A stretch of DNA of 32,658 nucleotides from Bacteroidota bacterium (GTDB taxonomy: Bacteria; Bacteroidota; Bacteroidia; Chitinophagales; Chitinophagaceae): the NCBI GenBank assembly GCA_005884665.1, contig VBAT01000042.1, positions 14,347 to 47,004 on the forward strand, read 5' to 3'. Below are positions 8,780 through 18,146 of the stretch, piece after piece. Under the pieces are notes generated by a model. That model was not told the DNA's origin. It saw nothing but the letters and a program-made list of their open reading frames with translations, and made no database searches. Each line of letters begins with the position of its first letter. The first letter of the stretch is position 1. The translations under genes were made by a program, and so were the position numbers.

Positions 8780-10261
8780 ATGAAAATGAGGCGATATACT
8801 ATACTCAAGTTGTACAGCATTGCCTGCCTGTTATTTCTTTGCCATGCCTGTAAAAAGAAGCAGGGAGGAGGCAGCGATAATCCGCCCGTCATTACCCCTC
8901 CGCCGGCTTTTGACATTAACACTATCGAAGATACTTATGCGTCTATCGCTCCATTTGCGTACTATAATCAATGGAGCGTTTATAATGTGCATGATCCTTC
9001 AATAAAAAAATTCGGGGACTACTATTATTGTTACAGTACTGATGCAGGGTATGGCATCGACGTGCGTTCAGGTCTTCAAATAAGAAAATCAAAAGATCTG
9101 GTGGAATGGACCTTTGTTGGTTGGGTCTTTAATAGCTTGCCTGCAATGGGAGCCGGCTATATCACCGGCCAGGGCGGAACTCCCTTCAATTCTTTGTGGG
9201 CGCCTTATATCATGAAGGTGGGAAATGAATACCGGCTATATTATTCGCTATCATCCGCCGTTTTAAGACTCAGTGTTATTGGTTTGGCTACAGCCACCGC
9301 ACCTGAAGGGCCGTGGACAGAGAAAGGACTCGTGGTAACATCAAGAAATGATCCTACTACGCAGACAAATGCTATTGACCCTACAGTCGTGGTGACTCCC
9401 GGCGGTTATCATTGGATGTATTACGGTTCCGCATTTGATGGAATTTATGCGCTGAAATTAAACCCGTCAACGGGGCTTGCTTTATCTTCAGGCGATAAAG
9501 GCAGCAGGATCGCCCAGCGTGGATTTACGGGGTCAACGATCAACGGGAATATCGAAGGAGCCGATGTTGTTTATAACGAAGCGCTGAATAAATATTATAT
9601 TTTCATTGCTTACGATTGGCTCGAAACAAAATATAATGTGCGGGTTGGCCGCAGTGATAATCCCCAGGGACCTTTCTTCGATTTTAATAATATCGACATC
9701 AATACTGTCCAGGATCACGGCCCGATGATCGTGGCACCTTATAAATTCCAGGGACATGGGGGATGGCAGGGGACAGCTCATTGCACTGTATTCAAGGATG
9801 ACGCAGGCCAGTATTATATGGCCCATCAGGGAAGACCAGGCGTCAATAAGTTTTTTATGGACCTGCATGTGAGAAAAATATTCTGGATGCAAAATGGCTG
9901 GCCGGTTGTATCGCCGGAGAGATATGCGTGGGAAGACAATTCCACCGTTGTCCAGGATAGTATCATAGGACAATGGGAAAGAATAAAGTTCAATTATACG
10001 GTTGTACCAGGTTTCAGCAATGAGCAAACATCGCCGGATTTTCAAGTGTCGACAAATTTTACCATCAATGCCGGTGGAACTATCAATACCAACGAAGGAA
10101 CCTGGAGTTATGCCGCGCCATGGCTGCAACTGAACTGGAGCACAGGCTCGGTTGAAAAACTATTTATGCAAAAAGGGAGGGACTGGGAAAATAAAAAGAT
10201 GTCTTATGTTTTTACGGGACTCAACGAAACAGGAATAGCGATATGGGGTAAGAAGAAATGA
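8780..10261 (+). CDS. GH43 endo-arabinanase-like lipoprotein
   Basis: This is a probable arabinan endo-1,5-alpha-L-arabinosidase, exported as a lipoprotein. Numbered from the ATG at 8780 (493 residues), the signal ends at Cys24 (LFLCHAC, then KKK). The five-bladed GH43 propeller shows the three expected acids: the general base Asp72 in NVHDPS, the pKa-modulating Asp200 in AIDPTV and the general acid Glu259 in NIEGADVVY. The C-terminal 100 residues (from IGQWERIKFNY) resemble the lipocalin-like GH43_C domain found in endo-arabinanases. An upstream in-frame TTG (8759) is less likely than this ATG, because it only adds charged residues before the signal. The operon position after susD supports backbone cleavage at the cell surface. 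Exact substrate is inference. Confidence 0.9.
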   Translation: MKMRRYTILKLYSIACLLFLCHACKKKQGGGSDNPPVITPPPAFDINTIEDTYASIAPFAYYNQWSVYNVHDPSIKKFGDYYYCYSTDAGYGIDVRSGLQIRKSKDLVEWTFVGWVFNSLPAMGAGYITGQGGTPFNSLWAPYIMKVGNEYRLYYSLSSAVLRLSVIGLATATAPEGPWTEKGLVVTSRNDPTTQTNAIDPTVVVTPGGYHWMYYGSAFDGIYALKLNPSTGLALSSGDKGSRIAQRGFTGSTINGNIEGADVVYNEALNKYYIFIAYDWLETKYNVRVGRSDNPQGPFFDFNNIDINTVQDHGPMIVAPYKFQGHGGWQGTAHCTVFKDDAGQYYMAHQGRPGVNKFFMDLHVRKIFWMQNGWPVVSPERYAWEDNSTVVQDSIIGQWERIKFNYTVVPGFSNEQTSPDFQVSTNFTINAGGTINTNEGTWSYAAPWLQLNWSTGSVEKLFMQKGRDWENKKMSYVFTGLNETGIAIWGKKK

Positions 10262-10327
10262 TCGTGAAAAAAGGAAACGGGGCCAGCACCTATGATAAAG
10301 AGGAAGTGCAGAGAAGCTTTGCAACTT

Positions 10328-10701
10328 TATGCTGGCGATTTCGGATGGCAACAGGACTTCAGATCTTATCCCGGCTTACTTTATAAAAGATAATGCGCGG
10401 AAAACATGAACTATTCCCGGCACTCGATAAAAGCCAACCGGCAGGGCAATTGCCTTCGGTCAAGAAAAAATTCTTATTGCATGGCGACCACGCCAAAGCG
10501 ACTATGAAAGACCTGTTGAATACCATTTCGGCAAATGACATGGTGGAGAAAACATGCGAAACAACCGCTTCCGTGTGGATTGAAAATAAGGGCAATGGAA
10601 ATTTTGTTTCGCATGTTTTGCCTCTCCGGGCCGTCCAATCCCATGGTATTTTATTAAAAGCGAATGGTAATGGAGATTTCGCAACAATAATGAGCAACTA
10701 A
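10328..10701 (+). pseudogene. Decayed C-terminal fragment of an FG-GAP/CRTAC1-like gene
   Basis: The stretch between GH43 and GH51 translates, in changing frames, into the C-terminal part of the same family as the intact protein at 14599. The first part reads AGDF. It then shifts to DGNRTSDLIPAYFIKDNARK (from about 10344) and shifts again near 10400 to HELFPALDKSQPAGQLP, followed by VKKKF, HAKATMKDLL and VWIENKGNGNF, ending at TAA 10699-10701. The intact paralogue has the matching order YPSRDELIGQIP, MRKRF, FASVTFEETF and SYLENKGNGKF at about residues 916-990. Deleting one A in the AAAA run at 10401-10404 would rejoin the last two parts. The first 60 bases after the GH43 stop show nothing recognisable. 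Only the last tenth or so of the gene survives. Confidence 0.8.
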
Positions 10702-10736
10702 AATGTTATAAAATAAAATAGTTAACCTAAACTGAT

Positions 10737-12326
10737 ATGCTGTCGAGGGTCATAAAAAACGGATTACTGCTTTTCTTTTTAAGCGCTGGCGCTTATGTGC
10801 AGGCGCAACATGCCCGGATCAAAATCGATATCGATCGTACGATCGGGGAAGTTGACAAGCATATTTATGGAAATTTTGCGGAGCACCTTGGGCGTTGCAT
10901 TTATGGTGGAATTTATGATTCAGCTTCTTCGTTATCGGATAACAATGGCTATAGAAAGGATGTTATACAGGCTGTCAAAGAACTGCATCCCACCATTATA
11001 AGATATCCCGGCGGCAATTTTGTTTCTAACTACAATTGGCTGGATGGAGTGGGGCCAAAAACCGAACGCATTCCCAGGTTAGATCTTGCATGGGCCACAT
11101 TAGAACCCAATCAATTCGGTACAAATGAATTTATCGGCTTTGCCAGGGCTGTTAATGCCGAACCTTATTTCTCCGTCAACATGGGAACGGGAACGATAGA
11201 AGAAGCGAGGCGATGGGTGGAATATTGTAATGTGAAAGAGGGCCCATACTATGCGGAACTGCGAAAGAAACACGGCTATCCCGACCCATATAATATTAAA
11301 TACTGGAGTCTCGGTAATGAAATGGACGGCCCCTGGCAAATGGGACATTTGAATGCCGAAGATTATTGCAAAAAGGCGCTGGAAGCGGCGAAGCTAATGG
11401 TTCGTACATCGCCTGATATAAAATTAATTGCCGCCGGCTCTTCCAATTACCGGGAAGGCGCCGATCCCGATTACTGGAACCAGACCATTCTGCGAGAACT
11501 GAAAGATGTGATTGATTATATAGCGCTTCATATCTACGTGGGCAACCCTGATAGTAATTATTACAATTTTATCTGCACCCCGCTTGTATTAGAGCAGCGG
11601 ACAAAGATCGTAAAAGGAATGATCGCGCTGGCCATGCAAAAAGCAAACCGGCCGAACAAGGATCCAATTTATATAGCCTGGGATGAATACAATGTCTGGT
11701 ATCGCGCAAGAAGAGGCGCTTCAGCCAGGGGAAGGAATGCTCTGGAAGAAAAGTACAACCTCGAAGATGCACTCGTCGTTGCAGGATTTTTAAATGCATT
11801 CATTCGCAATGCCGACATAGTCAAGATGGCAAATATGGCGCAGCTGGTAAATGTTATTGCACCAATTTTCACTAATGAAACCGGTCTTTTCAAGCAAACA
11901 ATTTTCTATCCTTTGCAATTATTTGCCAATAATGTCTACGGGACTTCTTTAGATGTACTTGTTGATTGTAAGCGGTATAATACGGGGAAATTTTTTATTG
12001 GGTTGGGGGAGATGACGACGCAACAAACCAACGTGCCTTACCTTGATGTATCGGCTACCTACAAAGATGGTGAATTAATGCTCTGTGTCGTCAATCGCAA
12101 CAAAGACGATGCCATAACCACCGATATTATTTCCCAGGAAGGTAATTTCAGCGGGCAGTTCACCATCTATGAAGTCAATGGCCCTGATATAAAATCCGGG
12201 AATGATTTTTCCAAAGAGAATGTAAAAACAGTGGTTAAGCCACCAGTCAATATAAGCGGAGCAAGATTTACGTATACATTTCCGCCGCATTCATTCACGT
12301 TGCTAAAAGGAAAATTACAAAGATGA
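10737..12326 (+). CDS. GH51 alpha-L-arabinofuranosidase (short form)
   Basis: This exo-enzyme releases terminal arabinofuranose from arabinan or arabino-oligosaccharides. The signal peptide is residues 1 to about 24 (AYVQAQ). The GH51 (beta/alpha)8 barrel begins with DKHIYGNFAEHLGRCIYGGI (41-60). The acid/base Glu195 lies in WSLGNEMDGPW and the nucleophile Glu317 in IAWDEYNVWY. The C-terminal beta-sandwich ends with YTFPPHSFTLLKG, typical of the family. The length of 529 residues is that of compact bacterial AbfA enzymes plus a leader, so the protein is probably periplasmic. The stop codon TGA overlaps the ATG of the following GH51 remnant (ATGA), a mark of former translational coupling. Confidence 0.95.
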   Translation: MLSRVIKNGLLLFFLSAGAYVQAQHARIKIDIDRTIGEVDKHIYGNFAEHLGRCIYGGIYDSASSLSDNNGYRKDVIQAVKELHPTIIRYPGGNFVSNYNWLDGVGPKTERIPRLDLAWATLEPNQFGTNEFIGFARAVNAEPYFSVNMGTGTIEEARRWVEYCNVKEGPYYAELRKKHGYPDPYNIKYWSLGNEMDGPWQMGHLNAEDYCKKALEAAKLMVRTSPDIKLIAAGSSNYREGADPDYWNQTILRELKDVIDYIALHIYVGNPDSNYYNFICTPLVLEQRTKIVKGMIALAMQKANRPNKDPIYIAWDEYNVWYRARRGASARGRNALEEKYNLEDALVVAGFLNAFIRNADIVKMANMAQLVNVIAPIFTNETGLFKQTIFYPLQLFANNVYGTSLDVLVDCKRYNTGKFFIGLGEMTTQQTNVPYLDVSATYKDGELMLCVVNRNKDDAITTDIISQEGNFSGQFTIYEVNGPDIKSGNDFSKENVKTVVKPPVNISGARFTYTFPPHSFTLLKGKLQR

Positions 12327-12595
12327 AAGTAGGTGCGACAAAATTATATTATTTGGGAGGTATAGCTCATGCAAGCCGCGGCCGGGGTCATCTCATCGGG
12401 GCAATCAGTTTTATTGCATATTTTTTCATTGCAGGCCGCTCGTTTTGCCAGGTAAGGATCCTATTACAGATAGATAACGCAACGGAAGGAATAAATAAGA
12501 ATATCTACGGTCATTTTGACGAACACCTCGGCCTTGCATCTATGGACGGTTCTATGTTAGGGATAGCGACCGGGTAACTTTTTAAACAAACGGAA
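12323..12595 (+). pseudogene. N-terminal stub of a third GH51 gene, frameshifted
   Basis: The open frame from ATG 12323 gives 84 residues: a hydrophobic leader (SFIAYFFIAGRSFCQ), then RILLQIDNATEGINKNIYGHF and DEHLG. This matches the GH51 start in the preceding gene (IKIDIDRTIGEVDKHIYGNF, then AEHLG). After EHLG the frame departs into LASMDGSMLGIATG and stops. The +1 frame at the same place reads CIYGRFYVRDSDRVTF, the expected GH51 continuation (RCIYGGIY in the neighbour), before TAA at about 12580. A single-base deletion near 12533 explains this. Everything after about 90 residues, including both catalytic glutamates, is missing, so no enzyme can be made. Confidence 0.85.
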
Positions 12596-12597
12596 CA

Positions 12598-14583
12598 ATG
12601 AAAATTCTGCAAAGTATTCTAACAGGGGTGGTGGTAATGGCTCTATCGGTTTGTTCGATGGGGCAGTCGGGTAATAGTATTACGGTAAAAGCCGACCAGC
12701 TTGTTGCCGAAGTACAACCTACTATGTGGGGAGTCTTTTTTGAAGATATCAACTTAGGCGCGGATGGAGGCATCTATGCGGAAATGGTCAAGAACCGTTC
12801 TTTTGAATTTTATAAACCGATGATGGGATGGACAATCCTGGGCAAGCCATTGACCGAAGGAGATTTTTTAGTTGTGAACCGAAAGAAAGTGAATGAAGCT
12901 AACCCGCGGTTTCTCTGCGTGACACTGCATAATAATAAAAAAGGAAGTATTGGGTTGAATAATGAAGGGTTTCGGGGAATGGGAGTCAAAAAGGATATCG
13001 GTTATGATTTTTCTTTTATGTATCATCAAACATCTCCCGGTATTAAAATGTATATCGAACTGGTAAATGAAACAGGCGAAATCATCGGTTCAACAGTTGT
13101 GAATACCACGGCCACGGGTAGCGAATGGAAAAAGATCAAAACAAGCTTTATTGCCAGTGCCACAGCGCCAAAGGCATCTATGCGAATTTGGTTTGAAGGG
13201 GATGGACCCATTGATCTCGATATGATCTCGCTGTTCCCACAGGATACCTGGAAAAAAAGACCGGGCGGAATGCGGGCCGACATGATCCAGATGCTCGCCG
13301 ATATGAAGCCGGGATTCATTCGTTTCCCGGGCGGTTGTATAGTGGAAGGCTATGATCTTTCACAACGTTATCAATGGAAAAAGACAATAGGACCCGTTGA
13401 GCAAAGACAATTGATCATCAATCGCTGGAATTTTGAATTTGCCCATCGTCCCACACCCGATTATTTCCAAACTTTTGGTCTCGGGTTCTTTGAATATTTT
13501 CAACTTGCTGAGGACATAGGTGCCGAACCCCTTCCTATTTTGAATGCAGGCATGGCCTGTCAATTTAATTCTGCGGAACTGGTACCCATTAGTCAATTGG
13601 ACCCTTACATACAAGATGCGCTCGACCTGATCGAATTTGCCAATGGGGATATTACCACGCAGTGGGGCAAGGTTCGCGCAGAAATGGGGCACCCGGGTCC
13701 TTTTCATCTTAAGTTTATGGGTGTTGGAAATGAAAATTGGGGACCGCAATATATTGAGCGGTTAAAGATTTTTACAAAAGCCATCAAGGAAAAATATCCC
13801 AATATCAAACTGGTCAATAGTTCCGGCACCGATCCAAACGGTGAGCGATTTGACTATCTAAATGGCGAGCTAAGAAAAATGAATGCTGATATCATCGATG
13901 AACATTATTACCGTCGCCCGGAATGGTTTTTACAAAACGCTTCGAGATACGATAACTATGACCGCAAAGGTTCGAAGATCTTCGCCGGGGAATATGCAGC
14001 ACAAAGTGACAAGACGGTAAGCGTGAATAATAAGAACAACTGGCAGACAGCTATCGCCGAAGCGGCATTTATGACGGGCATGGAACGCAATGCTGACGTG
14101 GTTTGCATGGCTTCATATGCGCCACTATTTGCCAACGTAGATGGCTGGCAATGGACACCGGATATGATCTGGGTGGACAACCTGCAGGTATATGGGACCC
14201 CGAACTATTATGTGCAGAAATTATTTTCCCTCAATAAAGGAACGAATGTAGTACCCATACTCCAGGACAATAAGCCATTGTCCGGCCAGGATAGTTTATA
14301 CGCCTCTGCAGTCATTGACAAGAATACAAATGAGTTGGTGGTCAAACTGGTGAATGTATCGGGGAAGACGCAAACCAAAGACATACAGGTATCAGGCATT
14401 AAAAAACTGGATGCAGACGCAAAGCTCACAATATTAAAAGCAGATGATTTAACCGATGTGAATTCATTTAATCAACCGGGTAAAGTAGCGCCAAGCGAAC
14501 AGGCATTAAAATTAAAAGGGAAAAAGATCTCGCTATCGCTAATGCCGTATTCATTTACGATTGTACGGGTAAAAATGTCGTGA
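12598..14583 (+). CDS. GH51 alpha-L-arabinofuranosidase with N-terminal CBM-like domain
   Basis: This is a second arabinofuranosidase, of the larger architecture. The signal peptide is about residues 1-22 (VCSMGQ). The N-terminal segment ITVKADQLVAEVQPTMWGVF is followed by FEDINLGADGGIYAEMVKNR. A CBM4/9-like beta-sandwich covers about 75-215 (WKKIKTSFIASATAPKASMR). The catalytic barrel carries the acid/base Glu379 in MGVGNENWGPQY and the nucleophile Glu465 in IFAGEYAAQSD. A C-terminal beta domain ends MPYSFTIVRVKMS. The length of 661 residues fits the family. The protein is only distantly similar to the 529-residue GH51 upstream, so the two are probably complementary enzymes with different preferences (branched versus linear arabinan, inferred). 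It is part of the operon, with 15 bases to the next start. Confidence 0.94.
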   Translation: MKILQSILTGVVVMALSVCSMGQSGNSITVKADQLVAEVQPTMWGVFFEDINLGADGGIYAEMVKNRSFEFYKPMMGWTILGKPLTEGDFLVVNRKKVNEANPRFLCVTLHNNKKGSIGLNNEGFRGMGVKKDIGYDFSFMYHQTSPGIKMYIELVNETGEIIGSTVVNTTATGSEWKKIKTSFIASATAPKASMRIWFEGDGPIDLDMISLFPQDTWKKRPGGMRADMIQMLADMKPGFIRFPGGCIVEGYDLSQRYQWKKTIGPVEQRQLIINRWNFEFAHRPTPDYFQTFGLGFFEYFQLAEDIGAEPLPILNAGMACQFNSAELVPISQLDPYIQDALDLIEFANGDITTQWGKVRAEMGHPGPFHLKFMGVGNENWGPQYIERLKIFTKAIKEKYPNIKLVNSSGTDPNGERFDYLNGELRKMNADIIDEHYYRRPEWFLQNASRYDNYDRKGSKIFAGEYAAQSDKTVSVNNKNNWQTAIAEAAFMTGMERNADVVCMASYAPLFANVDGWQWTPDMIWVDNLQVYGTPNYYVQKLFSLNKGTNVVPILQDNKPLSGQDSLYASAVIDKNTNELVVKLVNVSGKTQTKDIQVSGIKKLDADAKLTILKADDLTDVNSFNQPGKVAPSEQALKLKGKKISLSLMPYSFTIVRVKMS

Positions 14584-14598
14584 TGGGAAAAAAAGCCG

Positions 14599-17500
14599 AT
14601 GAGAATCTATCATACAACGATACTGCTTATTTGTATATCCATACTAAGTGCCTGTCATCATAAAAAAACTTTATTTCAATCGCTTTCATCTTCCCGGTCG
14701 GGAGTGGGTTTTAGCAATAAAGTAGAGGAGAATGATAAATACAATGTTCTCAACTACATGAATATTTATACCGGCGCAGGAGTGGCAGCCGGTGATATCA
14801 ACAATGATGGACTTACAGATCTTTTTTTTAGTGGCAATGAGACCAGTTGCAGGTTGTATGTCAACAAGGGCAACATTCAATTTGAGGATGTCACTGAAAA
14901 AGCCGGTTTAATTACGAATCGCTGGTGTACCGGTGTATCCATGGTGGATATAAACCAGGATGGGTATTTAGATATATATATTAATGTAGCCGGAAGCGCC
15001 AAATTTGGCAATACGGCTAATCTCCTTTACATCAACAATAAAAACGGAACCTTTACAGAAGAGGCGGAGAAATATGGTATTGCCGATGCGAGGCTGACCA
15101 TGAACGCTTCATTTTTTGATTATGACAGGGATGGCGACCTTGATCTATTCCTGATCACAAATCCAGCGGATGAAAGAGTAGATGATGTTACTACTGTGCT
15201 ATCCATACAGGGCCGTGGCGAATCATCAGGTGCAGATATTTTATACCGTAACAACGGCAATGGCAGCTTTACAGATGTTTCAAAGGCCGCAGGCATAGTG
15301 AAAGAAGGGTTTAGTCTCGGCACTGCTATTAGTGATATTAACAATGATGGCTGGCCCGATATTTATGTTTCCAATGATTTTTTGCACAGCGATATCCTGT
15401 ACATCAACAATCACGATGGCACATTCACCGATAAGGTACATGAATGTTTAAAGCATACAAGTTTCTCTTCCATGCGAAATGATGTGGCCGATTTTAACAA
15501 TGATGGTCTTACCGACATTTTTACCCTGGATATGCTGCCAGAAGGTAATTTCCGGAATAAGTTTCAATTGTTGTTGCAGAAGGGGTATGAGCCTCAATAT
15601 ACCCGCAACGTGCTGCAATTAAATAATGGTAATGGCAGTTTCAGCGATATCTCGTTTTTATCCGGTGTCAGTTCTACCGACTGGAGCTGGGCGGCATTGT
15701 TCGCGGACTATGATAATGATGGAGATAAAGACCTGGCCGTAACAAATGGTTTCTACCGCGATTTTGGCGACCAGGATTTTATTAATTATCAAAAACAGCT
15801 GCATTCGATCGGCAATCCCGGTATCGAAAAGGAAAAACAATTAAAGGCGATCGGCGAACTGGCTAAGGTCCCTTTACAGAGTTACCTCTTTGAGAATAAT
15901 GGCGATCTGAGTTTTACAAATCGCAGCAGTGATTGGGGATTTACTGAACCAGGTTTTTCAAATGGTGCCTGCTACGCCGACCTTGACAATGACGGCGATC
16001 TGGAGCTTATAACAAACCAGTTTAACGGACCCGCAAGAATTTTTAAGAATAATACCAATGAGCTGTTACATAATAATTATCTCACTATAAAATTAACGGG
16101 TTATGCACCCAACCTGCAGGCCATTGGCAGCAAAGTGTATGTATATGCCAAAGGACAAATGCAGATGCAGGAACTGAATCCCTACCGCGGGTACGAGTCC
16201 ACGGTGGAATTGCCTTTACATTTTGGATTAGGAAAAAATACAACTGCAGATAGTTTAAAAATTATTTGGCCCGACGGGTCACAGCAATCGAAGTATAACA
16301 TAGCTACGAACACCGTTGTTAGTGAGGTTTATTCCGCTAAAGCAGGCCCTGTTGATACGCCGGTTCCACTTAGTAGTGGGACCGGCTCACGGGGTATTTT
16401 TGAAAATGTAAGCGGATCAAAAGGATTGGACTGGACTCATAAAGAAAACTATTTCGTTGACTTTAAAGTACAACCCCTGGTGCCTCACATGCTTTCCCGT
16501 TGTGGTCCCGGTATCGCGGTGGGCGACATCAATAACGATGGCCGCGAAGATTTTTATATCGGCGGCGCTTCAGGCAGCGACGGAAGTTTTTTTATTCAAG
16601 ACAAGACAGGAATATTTTCGGAGCAAAAATTAAAGAAGGATACTTCATATGAGGACATGGGCGTATTGCTCTTTGATGCAGATAATGACGGCGATCTTGA
16701 TTTATTTGTTGTAAGTGGCAGCTCTGAGAAGGAAGAAGGATCTGTCATGCAGCAGGACAGGCTCTATGTCAACGATGGTAAAGGGAATTTCAGTTACCGG
16801 CCAGATGCATTACCCGACACGAGAGCAAGCGGTTCCTGCGTCGCCGGATGTGATTATGACAAAGACGGAGATGTTGATTTGTTTGTTGGAGGTAGAGTAA
16901 TCCCTGGCAAATATCCATTAACACCACAAAGCTACCTGCTCAAAAATACGGGTGGCCGTTTTTCGAATGCTTCATTCGAACTGCCCGCCAATGGAAAGAT
17001 GGGAATGGTTACATCTGCCTTGTGGACCGACTTTGACAATGATGGCTGGATCGACTTAATGATCACCGGGGAGTTTATGCCTATCCTGTTTATCAAAAAC
17101 AAAAATGGCAAACTGCTGTTTAATTCGCCGTTGGTCATTGCAAATTCGGCAGGGTGGTGGAATAGCATTACCGCAGGTGATTTTGATGAGGACGGGGATA
17201 TTGATTACGTGGTAGGTAATTTGGGGCTAAACACAAGACTTAAAGCGCGCCAGGAAGAGCCGCTTTGTATCTATGCAAAAGATTTTGACAAGAATGGAGC
17301 GATAGACCCGGTAATGTGTTATTACATGCAGGGGCATAATTATGTTTACCCTTCGAGAGATGAATTGATCGGACAAATACCGGTTATGCGAAAAAGGTTT
17401 GAATTGTATAGGAAATTCGCTTCAGTAACATTCGAAGAAACGTTTTCAAAGGAGGAGCTGGGAGATGCTTTTATTGTAAAAGCAGAATGTTTTGAAAGCA

Positions 17501-18054
17501 GTTATTTGGAAAATAAGGGAAATGGTAAGTTCGAGAGGAAAGCGCTTCCCATTCAATGCCAGTTTGCACCTTTGTTTGGAATGGTGACTGGAGATTATAA
17601 TAATGATGGTCGTTTGGATGTTTTGTTAGCAGGCAATTCCTATTCAACAGAAGTTTCTACCGGTAATTATGATGCCATGACAGGTGTGTTATTGCTGGGA
17701 GATGGAAAAGGAAATTTTAAACCATTGCCATCTGCTATGACCGGGTTCATGGCCGATGGTGATGCAAAGGGAATGGCCCGCATAAATTTGGTTGATAATT
17801 CATCACTTATTTTGGTGGCCAATAACAACGGGAAACTGCAGAGCTACGAAACGGCAAAAGACCAAAAATTTTTTCCCGTAACTCAAAACGACGAATATGC
17901 GATCATTCATAAGAAAGACGGCAGCTCATTCAAACAAGAGTTGTATCTCGGAAGTACATATCTATCATCATCACCCAGGATGTTGGCTATTTCGGAAGCC
18001 GTTGATACTATTACTATCTATAATAACAAAGGGGTAAAATGGCTGATCAGATAG
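14599..18054 (+). CDS. FG-GAP/VCBS-repeat ASPIC/UnbV (CRTAC1-like) lipoprotein
   Basis: This large cell-envelope lipoprotein (1151 residues) has no assigned activity. The lipoprotein signal ends at Cys19 (ISILSAC, then HHKK). At least 14 Asp-rich calcium-binding loops of the type D-N-D-x-D are visible, for example DINNDGLTDLFFSGN, DYDRDGDLDLFLITN, DADNDGDLDLFVVSG and DYNNDGRLDVLLAGN. They probably form two beta-propellers. Between them lies an ASPIC/UnbV domain (about 495-565, GSKVYVYAKG, NPYRGYESTVELPLHFGLG, IIWPDGS). The second propeller ends with the region seen in the decayed copy at 10328-10701. Proteins of this group often sit in PULs and may bind glycan or scaffold enzymes; that role is inference. 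The gene is tightly linked to the GH51 upstream. Confidence 0.9.
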   Translation: MRIYHTTILLICISILSACHHKKTLFQSLSSSRSGVGFSNKVEENDKYNVLNYMNIYTGAGVAAGDINNDGLTDLFFSGNETSCRLYVNKGNIQFEDVTEKAGLITNRWCTGVSMVDINQDGYLDIYINVAGSAKFGNTANLLYINNKNGTFTEEAEKYGIADARLTMNASFFDYDRDGDLDLFLITNPADERVDDVTTVLSIQGRGESSGADILYRNNGNGSFTDVSKAAGIVKEGFSLGTAISDINNDGWPDIYVSNDFLHSDILYINNHDGTFTDKVHECLKHTSFSSMRNDVADFNNDGLTDIFTLDMLPEGNFRNKFQLLLQKGYEPQYTRNVLQLNNGNGSFSDISFLSGVSSTDWSWAALFADYDNDGDKDLAVTNGFYRDFGDQDFINYQKQLHSIGNPGIEKEKQLKAIGELAKVPLQSYLFENNGDLSFTNRSSDWGFTEPGFSNGACYADLDNDGDLELITNQFNGPARIFKNNTNELLHNNYLTIKLTGYAPNLQAIGSKVYVYAKGQMQMQELNPYRGYESTVELPLHFGLGKNTTADSLKIIWPDGSQQSKYNIATNTVVSEVYSAKAGPVDTPVPLSSGTGSRGIFENVSGSKGLDWTHKENYFVDFKVQPLVPHMLSRCGPGIAVGDINNDGREDFYIGGASGSDGSFFIQDKTGIFSEQKLKKDTSYEDMGVLLFDADNDGDLDLFVVSGSSEKEEGSVMQQDRLYVNDGKGNFSYRPDALPDTRASGSCVAGCDYDKDGDVDLFVGGRVIPGKYPLTPQSYLLKNTGGRFSNASFELPANGKMGMVTSALWTDFDNDGWIDLMITGEFMPILFIKNKNGKLLFNSPLVIANSAGWWNSITAGDFDEDGDIDYVVGNLGLNTRLKARQEEPLCIYAKDFDKNGAIDPVMCYYMQGHNYVYPSRDELIGQIPVMRKRFELYRKFASVTFEETFSKEELGDAFIVKAECFESSYLENKGNGKFERKALPIQCQFAPLFGMVTGDYNNDGRLDVLLAGNSYSTEVSTGNYDAMTGVLLLGDGKGNFKPLPSAMTGFMADGDAKGMARINLVDNSSLILVANNNGKLQSYETAKDQKFFPVTQNDEYAIIHKKDGSSFKQELYLGSTYLSSSPRMLAISEAVDTITIYNNKGVKWLIR

Positions 18055-18146
18055 AGAGAATGGCGGATGAGAAATTAAGCGGAAAAACACTATTATTGGC
18101 AAGACAATGAATTATGAATGATATTTAAAGTGTTTAAATCGATTAT

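Noticed and set aside
9533..10129. 198-residue frame antisense to the GH43 gene
   Set aside because: The GH43 frame has all three catalytic acids and a lipoprotein signal; the antisense frame shows no domain or codon support.
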